Shown: positions 13,601 to 25,771 of the stretch, piece after piece
Numbering within the stretch: the stretch's first letter is position 1
How the letters are laid out: each line of letters begins with the position of its first letter
Assembly (NCBI RefSeq): GCF_047511655.1
Contig: NC_133401.1
Coordinates: forward strand, 15,098,001 to 15,162,000
Direction of reading: 5' to 3'
DNA: 64,000 nucleotides
Source of the DNA: Castor canadensis
Lineage: Eukaryota; Chordata; Mammalia; Rodentia; Castoridae
The notes under the pieces: model-generated
The model's database searches: none
Told to the model about the DNA's origin: nothing
The model's input: only the letters and a program-made list of their open reading frames with translations
Program-made: the position numbers and the translations under genes

Positions 13601-16600
13601 TGGGGAGCTCACCAGCTTTGCTTCAAGGAGTGTTCAACTGAGAAGTGCCACAGCTAAATTAGGCCGACAATCTTCCTGCTTCTTCCCGCACTGAGCAGAA
13701 TTTTCAGAAAAGGCTTTTCCAACTGCTCGATCTCTACAGCTCTGAGCAGCCAGAGCAAACCTCATGCCAGGTTTTGGCCAAACTCTTTGCCTAAACTGTT
13801 CCGCTGAACACAGACACCTAGCAGGGCTCTGTTCTGTCCTGTTTGTTAATTTTCTTTCTCTCCTCACAGGCCTCTGGCTTATCGCACAGCCAGGCTGGCT
13901 TGTCTCCAGGTCCTGGTGGTCCCTGCACAGGGCCTGGCACACAGACTCACCTTGGCATTTGTAGGTTTCCCCTCTCGGTGTCATCAATGCTCAGAGACCA
14001 GAGCTCTGTTCCTGAGTATAACTAGTCACTATGGGCAGACTGTGCCCTGAGGAGTGCCAGGCAGGTGGGGAGTGGGAGCACTCACATGGCAAACCCCATG
14101 CTGCAGTGGGAGGTGCCTCAGAGAGGGGCAGGGCTTCCCCCAGTGGAGAAGGCGCTAGCCAGGCAGCCAGACAGAAGAGAAGAAGACTCCACTGACAACA
14201 ATGCTAATGGCTAGGAGTTCTAGGCACTCTCATCAGGACTCTGCTAACTCTGGAAATTCACAAAGCCCTAGAAGGTGGCCAGTGTTATTTTCCCCTTAGG
14301 AATGCCAAGGGCTGGAAATGTTACATAGCCTGACCAAGGTTGCCCAGCTCATGATGATTTCAGGTAAGAGAACAGGAATGGGAAGCCCAGAGAGGCAAGG
14401 GTGCATGGTGAGGACCTGTGTGTGGGACTCCAGAGAGGGTGACGACAGACTGAAGGAGCGACACTGCACCCCTCAACGCCAGGTGGAGGAACTGGAGCTA
14501 TGTCTGGGAGCAAGGGAGAAGTGGAGCAAAGCCACAGGCGAACGCAGAACGGGCCAGTTCCAACACGAGGGGTCAGCCTGAGCACTAACCTCGTGCTAGC
14601 TTTGAGCCAAACACTTTGCTTGGACAGGTCCACTGAATTTTGCTTGAACTGGTCAGAATTCTAGGAGGCTGAGTACAGCCTTCATCCCCAATGATCAGTG
14701 AAGAGCTGAGGTGTAAGGGAGTTAAGACCTAAAGTCACCCAGATGGTTTAGAACTAAAGGGAAGGATGCAGACAGAGTTCAGTCCCACACCTTAAGGCAC
14801 TGCTACAGGATCCTTCAGACTACAGTGTAGGAGGTGAACAGGAGACGAGGGGCCAAAAAAAGACATGACATGCCCGATGGCACCCAGCACACCCATAGCT
14901 TGGCTGGAAGTACTCCAGGACGGGGCTGAACGCGAACACGGCAGGGTGAAGCAGGTGGGAGCTGGCACCTGTGTGTCCAGGAAAACAATCCGCTCTTGGG
15001 TGATAAAGAAGTCAATGCCACTGGTCTGGTTGCCCCCTCGTTCCTTCATTTCAGCACTCTGCGCTCGGAAAACATACGCCCTGTGGAGAGGAACAGGTGG
15101 GGATGTAAGAGTCTGGTTCTTGGCCTTTGATGTCCGAAGAGTGTCACCCCATGAAAAGAGCAGGGAAGGTGCAGCTCCCCACCTGCCCACTAAGCCTTAC
15201 ACCTGTGGCCCACATCTGGGGGCCATGCCTTGTACCACACAGCTGCACTCCTACCCAGAGGGGACTCATTAGAATTCAGCTAATGAAGCCAGGAGACTGA
15301 GGTACTTAAGAGGAGAGTCTGGCAGACTGCTGAAGAACTGTGTATTCCTGGCTATGGCTTTGGGCAAATTTCTTAACCCCTTTCTCTGTAGTAACTGCAC
15401 CTGTGAAATGGGGAACAATAGTAGCCAAAACTTTAGGGCTACTGTGAGGTGAATATATGCCAAACCCTTACAAGAATGCACAATACATGGTAACATGTAA
15501 CTGTTAGCTATTAGTCACCACGTACGTGTTCCTGCCATGTGCTAGGCACTGAGACATAGCAATGAATGTGCTCCACCCCACAATGAAGGACAGTTTGGAG
15601 TGCGGTCCTAGTTCTTCTTGTGTTCAGCAAGTCCCCTTCATTTCCGCCTGAGCTGGCAATAGGAGGACAAGATAGGCAAAGCTGGGCCTTGCTATAAACC
15701 AGAGCTCAGCTCTATGATTTGATATAGTGATTTTACATCTTTCAACCTGTACTATCCAGAGAACCTGCCTCCTGTAGGGTACTTTGCCCCGTCCAGAGTG
15801 GGCACTCTCTCACTCAATATAACACTGTACTGAAAGCCTCCTCTCTGACACACACCAGGATGGTGCAGAGAACAGACAACATCTCTACTTTCACCCAGCT
15901 GAGCCCGTAGAGCTTCTGGTCTAGCTCACAAGTCACCCAGCAACTGGGGTGTTGGAAGAAGTGTACAGCACTCGAGGGGGAGCTGGGAAAAACCATCCTG
16001 AAGAAGGGAACGACAATGCTGAGAGTGAAAGAGATGAGTGGTCAGTTAGGTGGGGTGTGTGTGAGACAGGGGATGGGTGCAGAGGGCTATTTTGGGCAAA
16101 AGAGAAGTGGTGTGTACAAAGACCAGTGCTGGTAAAAACAAAAGAATGGGTCGGGGGTGAGGAAGGCAGTAGGCAGGAAGAAGAGGCACAGGCCCTTGCA
16201 GAGTTTGGACAGGAGCAGGGCTTTGGCCCTGGTAGGTAGAGGTGTGACACAACAAATTTTGGGTTGAAAAGCTCCCCTTGCAGCTGTGTGACAAGGACTG
16301 TGGGTGGAAAGAATGGATAACAGCTCACTGAGCCAGTACCAAGGGGAGCCCTTTGCCTCTCCAACCTCATCTCCTATGACTCCTCATGTTCTTTTTTTTT
16401 TTTCTTGCTATGGTGAGGATCAAACCCAGGGCCTGATGCATGCCAGATAAACGCTCTACATGGAGCTCTGAACCCGTGCTGTCCTGCACACACAGGGCCA
16501 GCTCTTGACCTCCTCCAGTTTCCTCAAATGTCTCCTAACCGAAGCCTTCCCTAATTACTCTATTAAAACTGTAGCATAAACCCAGCACCACCCTCTTATA

Positions 16601-19600
16601 ACTCCTTCCCTTTGGTTACCTTCTAATGTGCCAAATAATATGTTTATATTGTTGACAATCTTCCTTACTAATAAGCCCCATGAGGCAGATTTTGTCAGTT
16701 TTGTATACTAGCACCGAGAACAGTGCTAAGCACACAGTAAGCATTCAATAAATGCTTGCTGAGAGACCAGATGGGAGGCACTGGCACCTTCTAAGGGTGA
16801 CACCAATGGCTTAGACCAGGGGTGAGAACTAAGAAAGGGAGAGGAGACTACAAGGAGAGCCAGGAGGTAAGCCCTATGAGGCCAGCTGAAAAGAGTTGGT
16901 ACCAAAGTCCACCATGCCACAGGCTGATGTGGCTGGCCAATGGAATTCTCTAGCTCAGAAGGATGAATGAGAGCTGTGGGTGAGAGCTGGAATGGCAACT
17001 CTATCTGAGAGGTGGAACTCTCCAAAGTGGAGCTGACCTGAGGTTAGGTTGTGAGTGGATAGAGCAGAAGAGATGGAGAAGACCCAGGATAGGGGCAGAG
17101 GAGACTCTCAGTGCCAGCTGAGAAGATGTACTCTCTCAACAGTGCCTCCAACCTTTTCTGGCCCTCCAGTCCCTCCTCTGAGAGCTAGTGAAAGCTATGC
17201 TATGGGTCTTTTCCCTATTAAAAAAAAAAAAAGCCTGAGGCTGAGGCAGGAGCATCACCACAGGCCAGCCTGGCTTACATGGTGAGACCCTGTTTCATAG
17301 AAGACAATCAAACAAAAAAGCCTGACTAGCCAGGGACCGGTGGCTGATGCCTGAATCCTAGCTACTCAGGAAGCAGAGATCAGGAGGATAGCTGTTCAAA
17401 GCCAGCCCTGGGTAAATAGTTTGTGAGACCCGATCTCAAAACAAAATAAAACCTTTTACAAAAAAGAGCTGGTAGAGTGGCTCAAGGTGTAGGCCCTGAG
17501 TTCAAACTTCCAGTTTAAAAAAAGAAAAAAGAAAAAGCCCAACAGCAGACATGTGTAAAATTCTGCATACACTGTTGGGGGTTCATGGATTCCCGATGCC
17601 TACCCACGGAGCCCAAGGGTCACCTGTGCCACTCACCTGCTGTAGGACGTCCCTGCTCTGGTCACCTGTCCTGTCCTCCACTCCTTAGCTGTGGCCAAGG
17701 TTTGACTTTTTTGTCAATAACACTACCTGCTTTATTAGCCCCCACTCCTGTTTTTGGGGTAGTAGGGATTGACCCAGGGCCTGTACACATGCTGGGCAAG
17801 TGGTCTACCATTCAAGCCTTGCCCCCAGCCCCCACACAAGTTTTCTGTGGACAACTTGAGTGAGTCTCTGTAACTTACTATCCCTGATACCCCTTTCTCT
17901 CTCCCACTATGATTCGTCCTTAACTAGACAGTACAGGCCCCTATTCCCTAAACCCTGCCTCCCTCCCCTTCCTTCTCTGCCCCTAGCTTCAGGCCCTACT
18001 TCTTAGGTTCCCCCTTCAAATCCACTTCTCTGACTTTACCCCATCCTTACTGAAGAACGGTGCTCAGGCCCGGGAATCTCCTGTTTGGTCCCCCCTAGCC
18101 CAGAAAGGCAGAGTCATTTTCCCAAGGTAACAAAGTAGATGGAAGTGATGCAGATCCCCCTCCCCATTCTCTCTCTCAGCTCCTCAGCCAGCACCTGTGA
18201 GCTGAGTGCTTGTTATCTACTGATCTACTTCCTCCTCCCCAAGTCTACTTGCATGTGGGATACTGGGAAGCAAAGGAACCTGCCCAAGGTCACCAGCTGA
18301 TAAACAGCAGGGCTCAGCCTGAGGCAGGCCTCTACCCAAAGCCCTGGTGATTGCATCATCCAACTTCCTGGCTGGGCCTGTGCCATTTTCTGGAGCTAGG
18401 CAGGATGGGAAGGAGGGTGGGAGGAACCAGGCTGGTTACTTTGGAGATAAGATTTAGTCCTGCACATAATCACCCTCATCTAGTGAAGATGAGACCCAGA
18501 GAGGAGGAACAACTTCTCAGAGTCCTTTGGTGACAACTGCTTAAAAGAGATGGGCCTCCTGCCCTGCCCTAGTAGGTCCCACCTGCTTCCCTCTACCCAC
18601 CCCACAACCCATGCTCCCTCACCTCTGATCTTCCTCTGGAGTGTTGGCCGACAACAATGACATGACCATGGACTTGCCTGTCCCCTGGAGGCCCAGGACA
18701 CCAACCACCAACACATCAGTCTGATCCAACAGGTACTGCAGGGAGATGTTGGAATGTGACACTCACAGATCTGTCATCTGCTTGGCTGAGTAAGCTGGGG
18801 GCCCAGAGACTTTTGTGCCTCACCCACCTGCTTTACCAGCCATGAAGAAAAACTTCTACATCTGAACCCCTCATTTGTAGGGGGCTACATGGAATGTTCT
18901 GGACCCAAAGAACAGCAACGGTGAGAGTTCTAAGGTAGATAAGAGCCTGGTGTGATCAAGGAACTGAAGGAAGGAGAGTGGCTGGACCATGGGGCGCAGG
19001 GACACACCTGTGATCACACACATACACAATGGTGATCCTGGGGAGAAGATGGGCAGCATGGGAACAAAGACAGGCTGGAGAAGACAGGCCTGAGCAATGA
19101 AGGGCCACTGGAGTACAACCCTGGGAGTCCCCTGCTCCAGGCACAGGGAGGAAAGAAGAGAAGCATGAAAGGAAGTGGTATGCAGAGGGCAGCAGAGCAT
19201 CTAGGCTCCCTGTGCGATTGAAGAGCCCTTTGCCTCTGGTCAATCAGCTTTGCTGAGTTTTACCACCAGGGGGGGCAAGAGGCACTCCTCGAGGAGACCA
19301 GCTCTGCACTGTAGCAGAACCAGAGAAGCTTTAAAAAAAAAAAAAAAAAAAAAAGGAAAAGGAATCTTGGGCCTAAGTAGCAGTTAATGAACGCTAAGAC
19401 ATTAGAGTATTTAGTGTTGCCCTGTTCAATGGGGCAAATACTGGTCACACGTGGCTACTTAAATTAATTAAAGCTAACCAAAATTCAAAGCTGTGTTCTT
19501 TAGTCCTACCAGCCACGTCAAGGCTCAGCAGCCCCTCGGGAGGGGCTGATGGTGAAGGGCAGGGCCTGGACATGGCTTTTTTTCTGTTGCTGTTTTGTTT

Positions 19601-22600
19601 GGCTTTTTTGAGGTCTTATTATGTTGTTCAGGCTGGCCTGGAACCTGAGACCTGCCTGCCTCAGCTCCCAAGGACTGGGACTATGCCCGGCCTCACCCCC
19701 CACCCCCATTTTTTTTTAAGCTCTCCAGCTGATTGGAGAGAGAGCAGAGGCCATATGAGGGCCTAGTGTGCTGTACTGGGAAGTTCAGGTGACGGGGCTG
19801 GAAAGGACCACCCCTGCCAGGCTCTGAGCAGGGTGGGAGGTGATAAGTCAGGGGAGGAAAAGCAGCAGGAGAGGGGAGGTAGGCCTGCTGGTCCAGGAAG
19901 GTAAGGGCTGAACCAGAGCAGGGGCTGCTGGGATGGGTCCTGGGGAGTGAGTCAAGGCAGTCACCACTGCCATAGTGTTGGAGCAGCAGGGTGAGAAGAC
20001 CCGTGCTGTGAGGTCCCAGGGCAGCTTGGACAGTAGGGACAGTACCAGGTTGGCCTGGAACTTGTAATCCTCCTGCCTCTGCCTCCTGAATGGCTGGCCT
20101 GCAGCACCTCACTCAGTTGTGACAGTACCTGTTTACCAAGCAGCATCACTAGATTTCAGTATTTCAACAGCCAGCATAGCTGAGCTAGCTGAAATGCAAG
20201 CCTGGTTACGTGAGAACTTTCTGATCCCTCCCCCCTCACTGCAGCAACTGTCTGAGAGCTGGTGTTGCCTACCAAGAGTGGCAGGTGGGGTGGAGGGACA
20301 GGTGGGGGACCTGGGAAAGCTCAGGTGGGGAACCCCAGTACCTCAATGGCACTATCACACCAGTTCATCTGGTCATCCACCAACTTGATGCTGTGTTTCA
20401 TGCGCTCTGGGGGCAGCAGTTTGGCCTGGCCCACGACAGCTGAAGAGGGAAATGCAGGAGACAGAGCCCGAGTAAGGGTCTGTGTGGGAGGGGTGCTGGC
20501 CCTATGCCCGTCCTGCCAGGGTCCTACTCACGATCCATGGCGGTGGGTGCTGCAGTGCCCATGCCCCGGTTCTGGATCTGGTACACAGGCTGGGTGGGTC
20601 TCTGCCCCTCCTTCTCTCCCTTGGGGGGTGCAGGGGCTGCAGGGGGTGGTGGCACGGTGCCTTCGGGGGTAGAGGCATTGGCTGTGGCTGCGGGCCCCTT
20701 CCCCTCCTCCCGTGGCTTCATGAGAACGATGGGCTTCTCCAGGGGGGCTGGAGTGGGCGGTGCAGCAGGGGCTGCTGGTGGTGGTGGCTGCTTTGACTAT
20801 GGGAGTGAGATGGTTGCAGCAATGGAGGAGATGCTTTCCCAACTCCCTCCCCTGCTTCCCAAGGTTCACCCCCCACCGTCCCCACTCACTCGCTCCGCTG
20901 GAGGCTTGGAGAGGATGATGGGGGTTTTCTGCATGACAGCTGCATTTGTGTCTTCACTGCCATCCTGCGGAGAGAGAGGTCACTCAGGAATTGGCACCTG
21001 GCCACTCCACATGGCCTTATGTACCAGGGACCACTTTAGACACCCCCATGTTACCTCCCTCAACCCTCCCAGCAACCCTGCGAGACAGGTACCATTATGT
21101 CAAAGAAAAATTGAGGCACAGAGAGGCTAAGTGGCTTGCTCAAAATTACACAACCAATATGCAATGAATCAGGAGATGAACCCAGGCAGCCTGGCCCCAG
21201 GTCACGTCCTCAACCATTGGATAGGCAGCCTTTCCTAGATGACAGGTCCAAGGGAAAAGAATGAAGGCTCTGGAGCTACCATTGGGTTCAAACCAGCCAC
21301 TTGCTGGCTGTGTGAACCTGAGTAAGGACCCCTTGCGCTTGTTCCTGTTTCTCCTCTGGCAAGCAGGCCAGGAGCTCCTCCTTTAGAGGAGGCAAAACTA
21401 GTACACTGGCCAGTGTCATCTGATGACACCTGCTGCTAGAGGCCTTTGTCATCCTGATTGCTGTTCCCCAAGTACTGCCCCTGCACTCGTAAACCACCCT
21501 CTTCCCACCTCTGATTCCCTCAGTCTTAAGAAGCTTGAATTTAAGTCCTGTTCCTGCTCTGGTCCCTTGAGGAACTTGGGGAGTCTCAGGCCCTTAATGG
21601 GTCTGTTTCTTCACCGTCTGTGTTGAGCACTCCAATCCCGCTCACTTTGCTGGCGTGTAGTGAAGCATGAGGTCAAGGTGCTGTGGCGCAGCAAAGTCCT
21701 GCAGGATGAGGGGCTGTGGGCTTAAGGATGCTGAGGGTGGACAGCTGACAACACACGTAGTTAGAAGGCACTGAGGCCTGAGCAGTGCAGGGGAGGGGAA
21801 GGGAGAGTCCAGGAGGCCCACCGCTGTCACTGATGCGGGAGGAGAAGGGTGGGGGCCGTGCGGGACGGGAGGGACCATGGGTGAGGCAGGAAGCTACCAG
21901 TGTTCAGCAACAGAGTCAGAGACAAACAGAATACTCAGGAGTTGTGTGTTGAGGGGCTAATGCTGACAGAAGCTGCGGGAATAAGGTGACATTCCCTGAT
22001 AGGATGTGGGAAGAAATGTTTTCATTCATGCTGTGACCCAAGAGGAGGAGCAAGCAAGAGTCCGGCTTCTTCACATCTGTGTTTTCACGGCTCAGAATCT
22101 GGTCCCAACCGTTACTTTCTACCACCCCATCAAATATCTGAGGAGCAGAGCTGGGCATGGTGGTACATGCCTGGAATCCCAGGCAGGAGGATGGAGAGCT
22201 CAAGGCTAGCCTGAGCTACACAGGGAGACCCTGGTTGAAAAACAAAATACAGCTGGGTGCTGGTGGCCTGTAATCTTAGCTACTCAGGAGGCAGAGATCA
22301 GGAGGATCATGGTTTGAAACCAGCCCGGGCAAATAATTCGAGAGACTCTATTTCAAAAAATCCATCACAAAAAAGGGCTGGTGGAGTGGCTCAAGATGTA
22401 GGCCCTGAGTTCAAATCCCAGCACTACACACACACAAATAAAGAAAATACAAAATAAAGGGAGGAGGGTGTGGCTCAAGTGATAAGAATGCTTGCCTAGA
22501 GGTTCTATTCCCATCACTGCAAAAAACCCTCATCAAACAAACCCAGTCCAAGGCCTGGCCCATATCAGACAGAACAATGCCAATGCTGGGCTGGTGACTG

Positions 22601-23402
22601 GGCTGGCAGTGGATCTGAATCCTGGCCCCTAGGCTATTGACCCTGTGAAGTCTGGCAAGTCCCTTCGCCACCAAGGTTCGTTTTCCTCTCTAGTGAAAAT
22701 CAGATCTAGCAAAGGTTCTGCTTCAGGGGGTGGCTGCAAGGGTTCGAGAAAACCCGAAGGATGTAAAGCACTTTGCATGGGGCCAGCATACTCTGTGCTA
22801 CTCAGTGAATAGAAAGTTACCATAAACAGAAAGTTACTGTTACACAGCTCTTTAAAATTTGAGCCCATGGCAGCTCTTGGCTCAAAACTCTCCAATGCTA
22901 TTTTTCTCAGAGCAAAACCCAAAGTTCTTGTTAAGCAGGTCTTACAGGATCTGACCTCATCTCCTGTCCCTTTCCCGTGTCCTCATCTACCTCAGGACCT
23001 TGCACTTGCTGTTCCTTTGTCTGGAATGCTCTTCCACTCAGAAGCTGGCATGGCTTATTCCCTTACCTCCTTCAGGTCTCTGTTCCAGAATCCCCTCTTC
23101 AGAGAGGCCTTCTTTGACGATGTCACCACCTAAAACAGCCCCTTTCTCATTCTCTACCTTTTTTCTCCATGAGGGCATCAGTTTTGTTCACAGCTACATC
23201 CCTGACACCTGGCTTAGTGACAGTGAATGCTGCCTTGGATCCAGACACTCACCCGCCTCTCTCTTTCCCATGGTGCAATGTAGTCTCTCTCCCGACCGCC
23301 AGGCCCAGAGAGATTCTGGGGGCCTCCAGAGCCAGGCTCCTTCCACCGCCGCCGTCGCTCTACCCCGTAGAGCCCGGGCTGACTGTGCCCGGACTCAGAC
23401 AT
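7664..23402 (-). CDS. SMG9: SMG9, nonsense-mediated mRNA decay factor (13 coding exons)
   Basis: SMG9 joins SMG8 and the SMG1 kinase in the complex that controls UPF1 phosphorylation in nonsense-mediated decay. Coding exons in transcript order are 23253-23402 (exon begins 23408), 20890-20964, 20532-20796, 20342-20439, 18623-18735, 14969-15080, 13098-13193, 12657-12742, 9981-10087, 9308-9415, 9072-9200, 8833-8977 and 7664-7742. All junctions are GT-AG and the phases join into 520 codons plus TGA, the length I recall for human SMG9. The N-terminus is MSESGHSQPGLYG. A Pro/Ala-rich linker (about residues 76-163) precedes a G-like domain with Walker A GLQGTGKS at about 211-218. The C-terminus is SSALAEYSRLLA. 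The ATG follows GTGGCC, and an acceptor lies 6 nt upstream of it, so at least one untranslated 5' exon must exist. Residue 235 reads Ala where I recall Thr in human. Confidence 0.98.
10800..11410 (+). mobile_element. Old LINE-1 3' end
   Basis: It contains hallmark words of ancient L1 3' ends: AACAGTTTTAGGTTGACAGC, AGATGTCATACAGTTGGGTC, CACTGAATAATACACCATTG and GCAGTTATGAATAAAGCTGC. It lies in SMG9 introns on the plus strand, antisense to the gene. Confidence 0.8.
15330..15520 (+). mobile_element. MIR, representative
   Basis: TTTGGGCAAATTTCTTAACC followed by CACCTGTGAAATGGGGAACA is the MIR core. Further MIRs lie at 5090-5190 (-), 21070-21225 (-), 22600-22840 (+), 27570-27690 (+), 35795-35930 (+), 37050-37130 (-), 42240-42450 (-) and 45225-45365 (-). 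Confidence 0.75.
16490..16765 (+). mobile_element. LINE L2 3' end
   Basis: CCATGAGGCAGATTTTGTCA, AGCACACAGTAAGCATTC and AATAAATGCTTGCTGA form the classic L2 3' terminus, inside a SMG9 intron. Confidence 0.7.
18623..18735 (-). other. SMG9: SMG9 coding exon with the P-loop
   Basis: This 113-nt exon encodes residues 197 to 234 (part) and contains GLQGTGKS, a complete Walker A motif, in a hydrophobic beta-strand context (VLVVGVLGLQ). SMG9 belongs to an atypical G-fold family; an intact P-loop fits retained nucleotide binding but does not show GTPase activity. The donor is AG|GTGAGG and the acceptor CTGCAG|TAC. Confidence 0.95.
18736..23252 (-). other. SMG9: SMG9 introns between 18.7 and 23.3 kb: repeat content
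   Basis: Contents outside the exons are an A-tract at 19333-19354, a B1-like element on the minus strand at about 19585-19700, and MIR fragments at 21070-21225 (minus) and 21255-21330 (plus). They continue with a B1-like element at 22150-22245, a composite SINE at 22248-22440, a MIR at 22600-22840 and an L2 3' end at 22860-23235. The stretch 18.8-19.3 kb shows nothing I can classify. Confidence 0.55.
22860..23235 (+). mobile_element. LINE L2 3' end abutting SMG9 exon 2
   Basis: The sequence matches my memory of the L2 3' end: TTGCACTTGCTGTTCC, TGGAATGCTCTTCC, CTCCTTCAGGTCT, then ATGAGGGCATCAGTTTTGTTC and a CCTGACACCTGGC tail. It ends about 18 bp before the donor of the first SMG9 coding exon (boundary 23252/23253), so almost the entire start of that intron is L2-derived. 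Confidence 0.7.
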
Positions 23403-25660
23403 GGCCACCTAGAGAGAATGAGGGGACCTCAGGACAAGCACCTCTTTCTACTCCATCTGCCTCTCCCTGGACCGGAAGAAGGCTCTTCATTCCAAAAGGA
23501 AGCTCTGTGGCTGTGGCATCAACAGCCCACCACCTCCCGTTATCCGCTCTTCACTTCTTCCACGAGAGGAAAACCCTCAGTTCTGAGTGAGATGCGAGGC
23601 GATCCAGAACACACTTCTCAGCTTTATTTGCATGCCACATTTATTTATTTATGCCACATATTTATTACCACATGACTAAGCACTTTCTGGCAAATGGTAT
23701 ACCAGATGTATGGTTTGGCACTTTTGGAATCTTCCCTTTAGAAAATTGGCACATGCCTTTTGTCTCTTCCTCCTCCTGGCTGGAAGGAATGCAGGTGTGG
23801 AGGCTGGAGCTCAGGAAGCTATCTAGAGCTTTGAGGCAACTTACAGGAAGGCATGGTAAAACAAGACACAAGGCTTGGTAGTCCCCAAAATACCTAAAAC
23901 ATCTCTGGATGCAGTGAGAAACACATTGCTATCTCTCACCTGTAACTAGAGCTATTCGCAGCCACTGAAATACTCTAACAGAAACGTAACTTATGGGGCA
24001 GTCACAAATGCCCTTTCCAAAATGCACGAAGCCGTCTCCTTACAAATGGGCTGCTGGATCCTGGGCGCGACAAGTACTCTTTGGTCGCCCACTCCTGCCA
24101 TGTGGGGGTGGGGCTCTAGCATGGGTGTAGCTATTTTTACCCGGTCCCCACAACAACCGTGACCGTCTGCCAGCCCCATACTCTCACTGTACTCCACGGA
24201 GAGGTCTCAGCAGTGCTGAACAATTTAAGATGTGACCCATAGCGCATGGCTCTCTGTACGGCCCTCTCCACCACTCACGTACTTGTCTGCGGGTCCTGAG
24301 AGTGCACCCCCAGGGTTTACACATCAGCCTAGGCAGTCTTTGGGCACTTCATTGTCTGCAGGACCCTGTGGGGCTGTCTGTTCTAATGGCTCGGGGTGGC
24401 AACCTGTGGCCTATGGTGTATCTTGTTTTTCCAAATGCAAGGTTTTATCAGAACATGGTCACATCCAACCCCCAAACTATGTCCTCCCTGATTCAAGGGC
24501 CAGCTGAGTAGCCGAGAAAGAGCTGGTGTGGACTGCAGAGCCTGAAATTGTTGCTCTCTGGCCCTTTACAGAAAGTCTGCTGACAGTACGGCCCTCCCCG
24601 CCCTCCCCACCCTACTTCGGTACTCAATGACATAACCAGGCTCTTGGGAGCCATCCAGAGCTGGAGAATCTGTTTACAGCCTTCAGGACAATTCTGCTAC
24701 CAGACAGGGACTTATCTAGCCCCTCTCCTGCCCTGTGTGACCTCTCCCCCAGCCACAAAATGGGTTGATGAATGCCTTCTGAGGCAGAGGAGGACGAGAG
24801 CCTGCTTACCAGTGCTTATGGAAAAATGATTCATTCAACACTTCAATGACTGTTTACAGTCGCTGATGGAAATCTCTCCACAACTCGGGACTCCTTCCTC
24901 ACCTGCAATTAAGTGTGTTTACCAATTATTCTGAAAACCTTCCCAGTCTTAAGTGGCTGTTTTTGTCTCCCAGTGGGGATTCTGCCCCTGCACTAAAGTG
25001 TGTTTACTACCTAAGTGTGTTTGCCTTCCTAGGCAAACAAGTGTCAGTTTGCAAGTTATTCTGGGACCATCCCCAGTATCTGAGTCTACATAACAGCCCT
25101 TATGGGGAGCACCCCAGAACTTCAAAGCCCACTTATATACAATCTGGGAACCTCCAATGCTGTTTCCAGGCTCCTTTAGGGATCGCTGACACCCAAACTT
25201 ATTAGTGTCTAGTCACAGGGATCCTCCCGGAAATTAAATATAATTTACACATTCTTTAGGGGCTTCCTCGGTAATCAAGCATCTTTTCACACACCTCCTC
25301 TGGGGATCCTCTGGAATCTAACTTGCTGTTTGCAAGTTATTTAGGGAGACTCCCGGTTCCTAACTGTGTATTAACGCCCATCCGCTAGTGAGAATTTAAT
25401 AACCTAGCTACACATTTTTTCTGAGGACTTAAGAACATATTTACAGGGTCCTATATGATGCCGTAATTAGGCATCAGTTTACAAGGCCTGCCAGGAGAAG
25501 CCCCGCAACCCAAATTCCCATTTACACATTCCTAGTATTTAGAACGCTCGCAGGAACTCCACGAGGGCATTTTCAGAAATTAAGCTTCTCTATGTGAGTA
25601 GAGAGACTTCCTCAGAACTTTACGGGAAATTTACAGGACTCCGACTCCCGCCAACCCAGC
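23403..25660 (-). other. SMG9: SMG9 intron 1, with the last 6 nt of the 5'UTR
   Basis: This is the stretch from the coding exon back to the CpG island. The acceptor CTCTCTAG lies at 23409-23410, and 23403-23408 is untranslated leader. At 23610-23670 there is AT-rich sequence with several TTTATTTATT runs. From 23.9 to 24.8 kb I see nothing classifiable. From about 24.85 kb the degenerate tandem array described separately begins. Confidence 0.6.
24850..25640. repeat. Degenerate tandem array, unit about 40-45 bp
   Basis: By eye this is a run of loosely repeated blocks. Each starts with TTTACA, TTTGCA or a variant, is followed by a TTCTGGGGA-like core, then a pyrimidine-rich CTCC/TTCC segment and TCTAAGTG-like sequence. 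Block starts are seen near 24852, 24917, 25002, 25047, 25130, 25242, 25283, 25328, 25370, 25407, 25440, 25477, 25520 and 25629. Spacing is often 37-45 bp or about twice that. A similar block may occur earlier near 24670. It looks like an old decayed minisatellite beside the SMG9 promoter. I do not recognise a named family. Confidence 0.5.
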
Positions 25661-25771
25661 ATTTAACGCACAGCGCCCCGCTCCCTTACTCGGTTCCGCC
25701 ACCCTGCTGCCCGGATCCCAGCCACCGCTCAACAGTCGGGGGCGTAGCCCGAAGTACGCTCTGACCCCAGC

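Larger units (their letters stand above)
9416..18622 (-). other. SMG9: SMG9 introns between 9.4 and 18.6 kb: repeat content
   Basis: Between the listed exons there is a SINE cluster at about 10320-10800 (7SL-like and ID-like halves) and an old L1 3' end at 10800-11410. A (CA)n tract lies at 12498-12512. MIR fragments lie at about 14225-14345 and 15330-15520, and an L2 3' end at 16490-16765. An ID-like fragment lies on the minus strand at 16395-16475, a B1-like fragment at about 17235-17310, and a composite SINE at 17328-17530. A minus ID-like fragment lies at 17750-17830 and a MIR at 18180-18340. No additional exon is needed to complete the protein. Confidence 0.6.
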
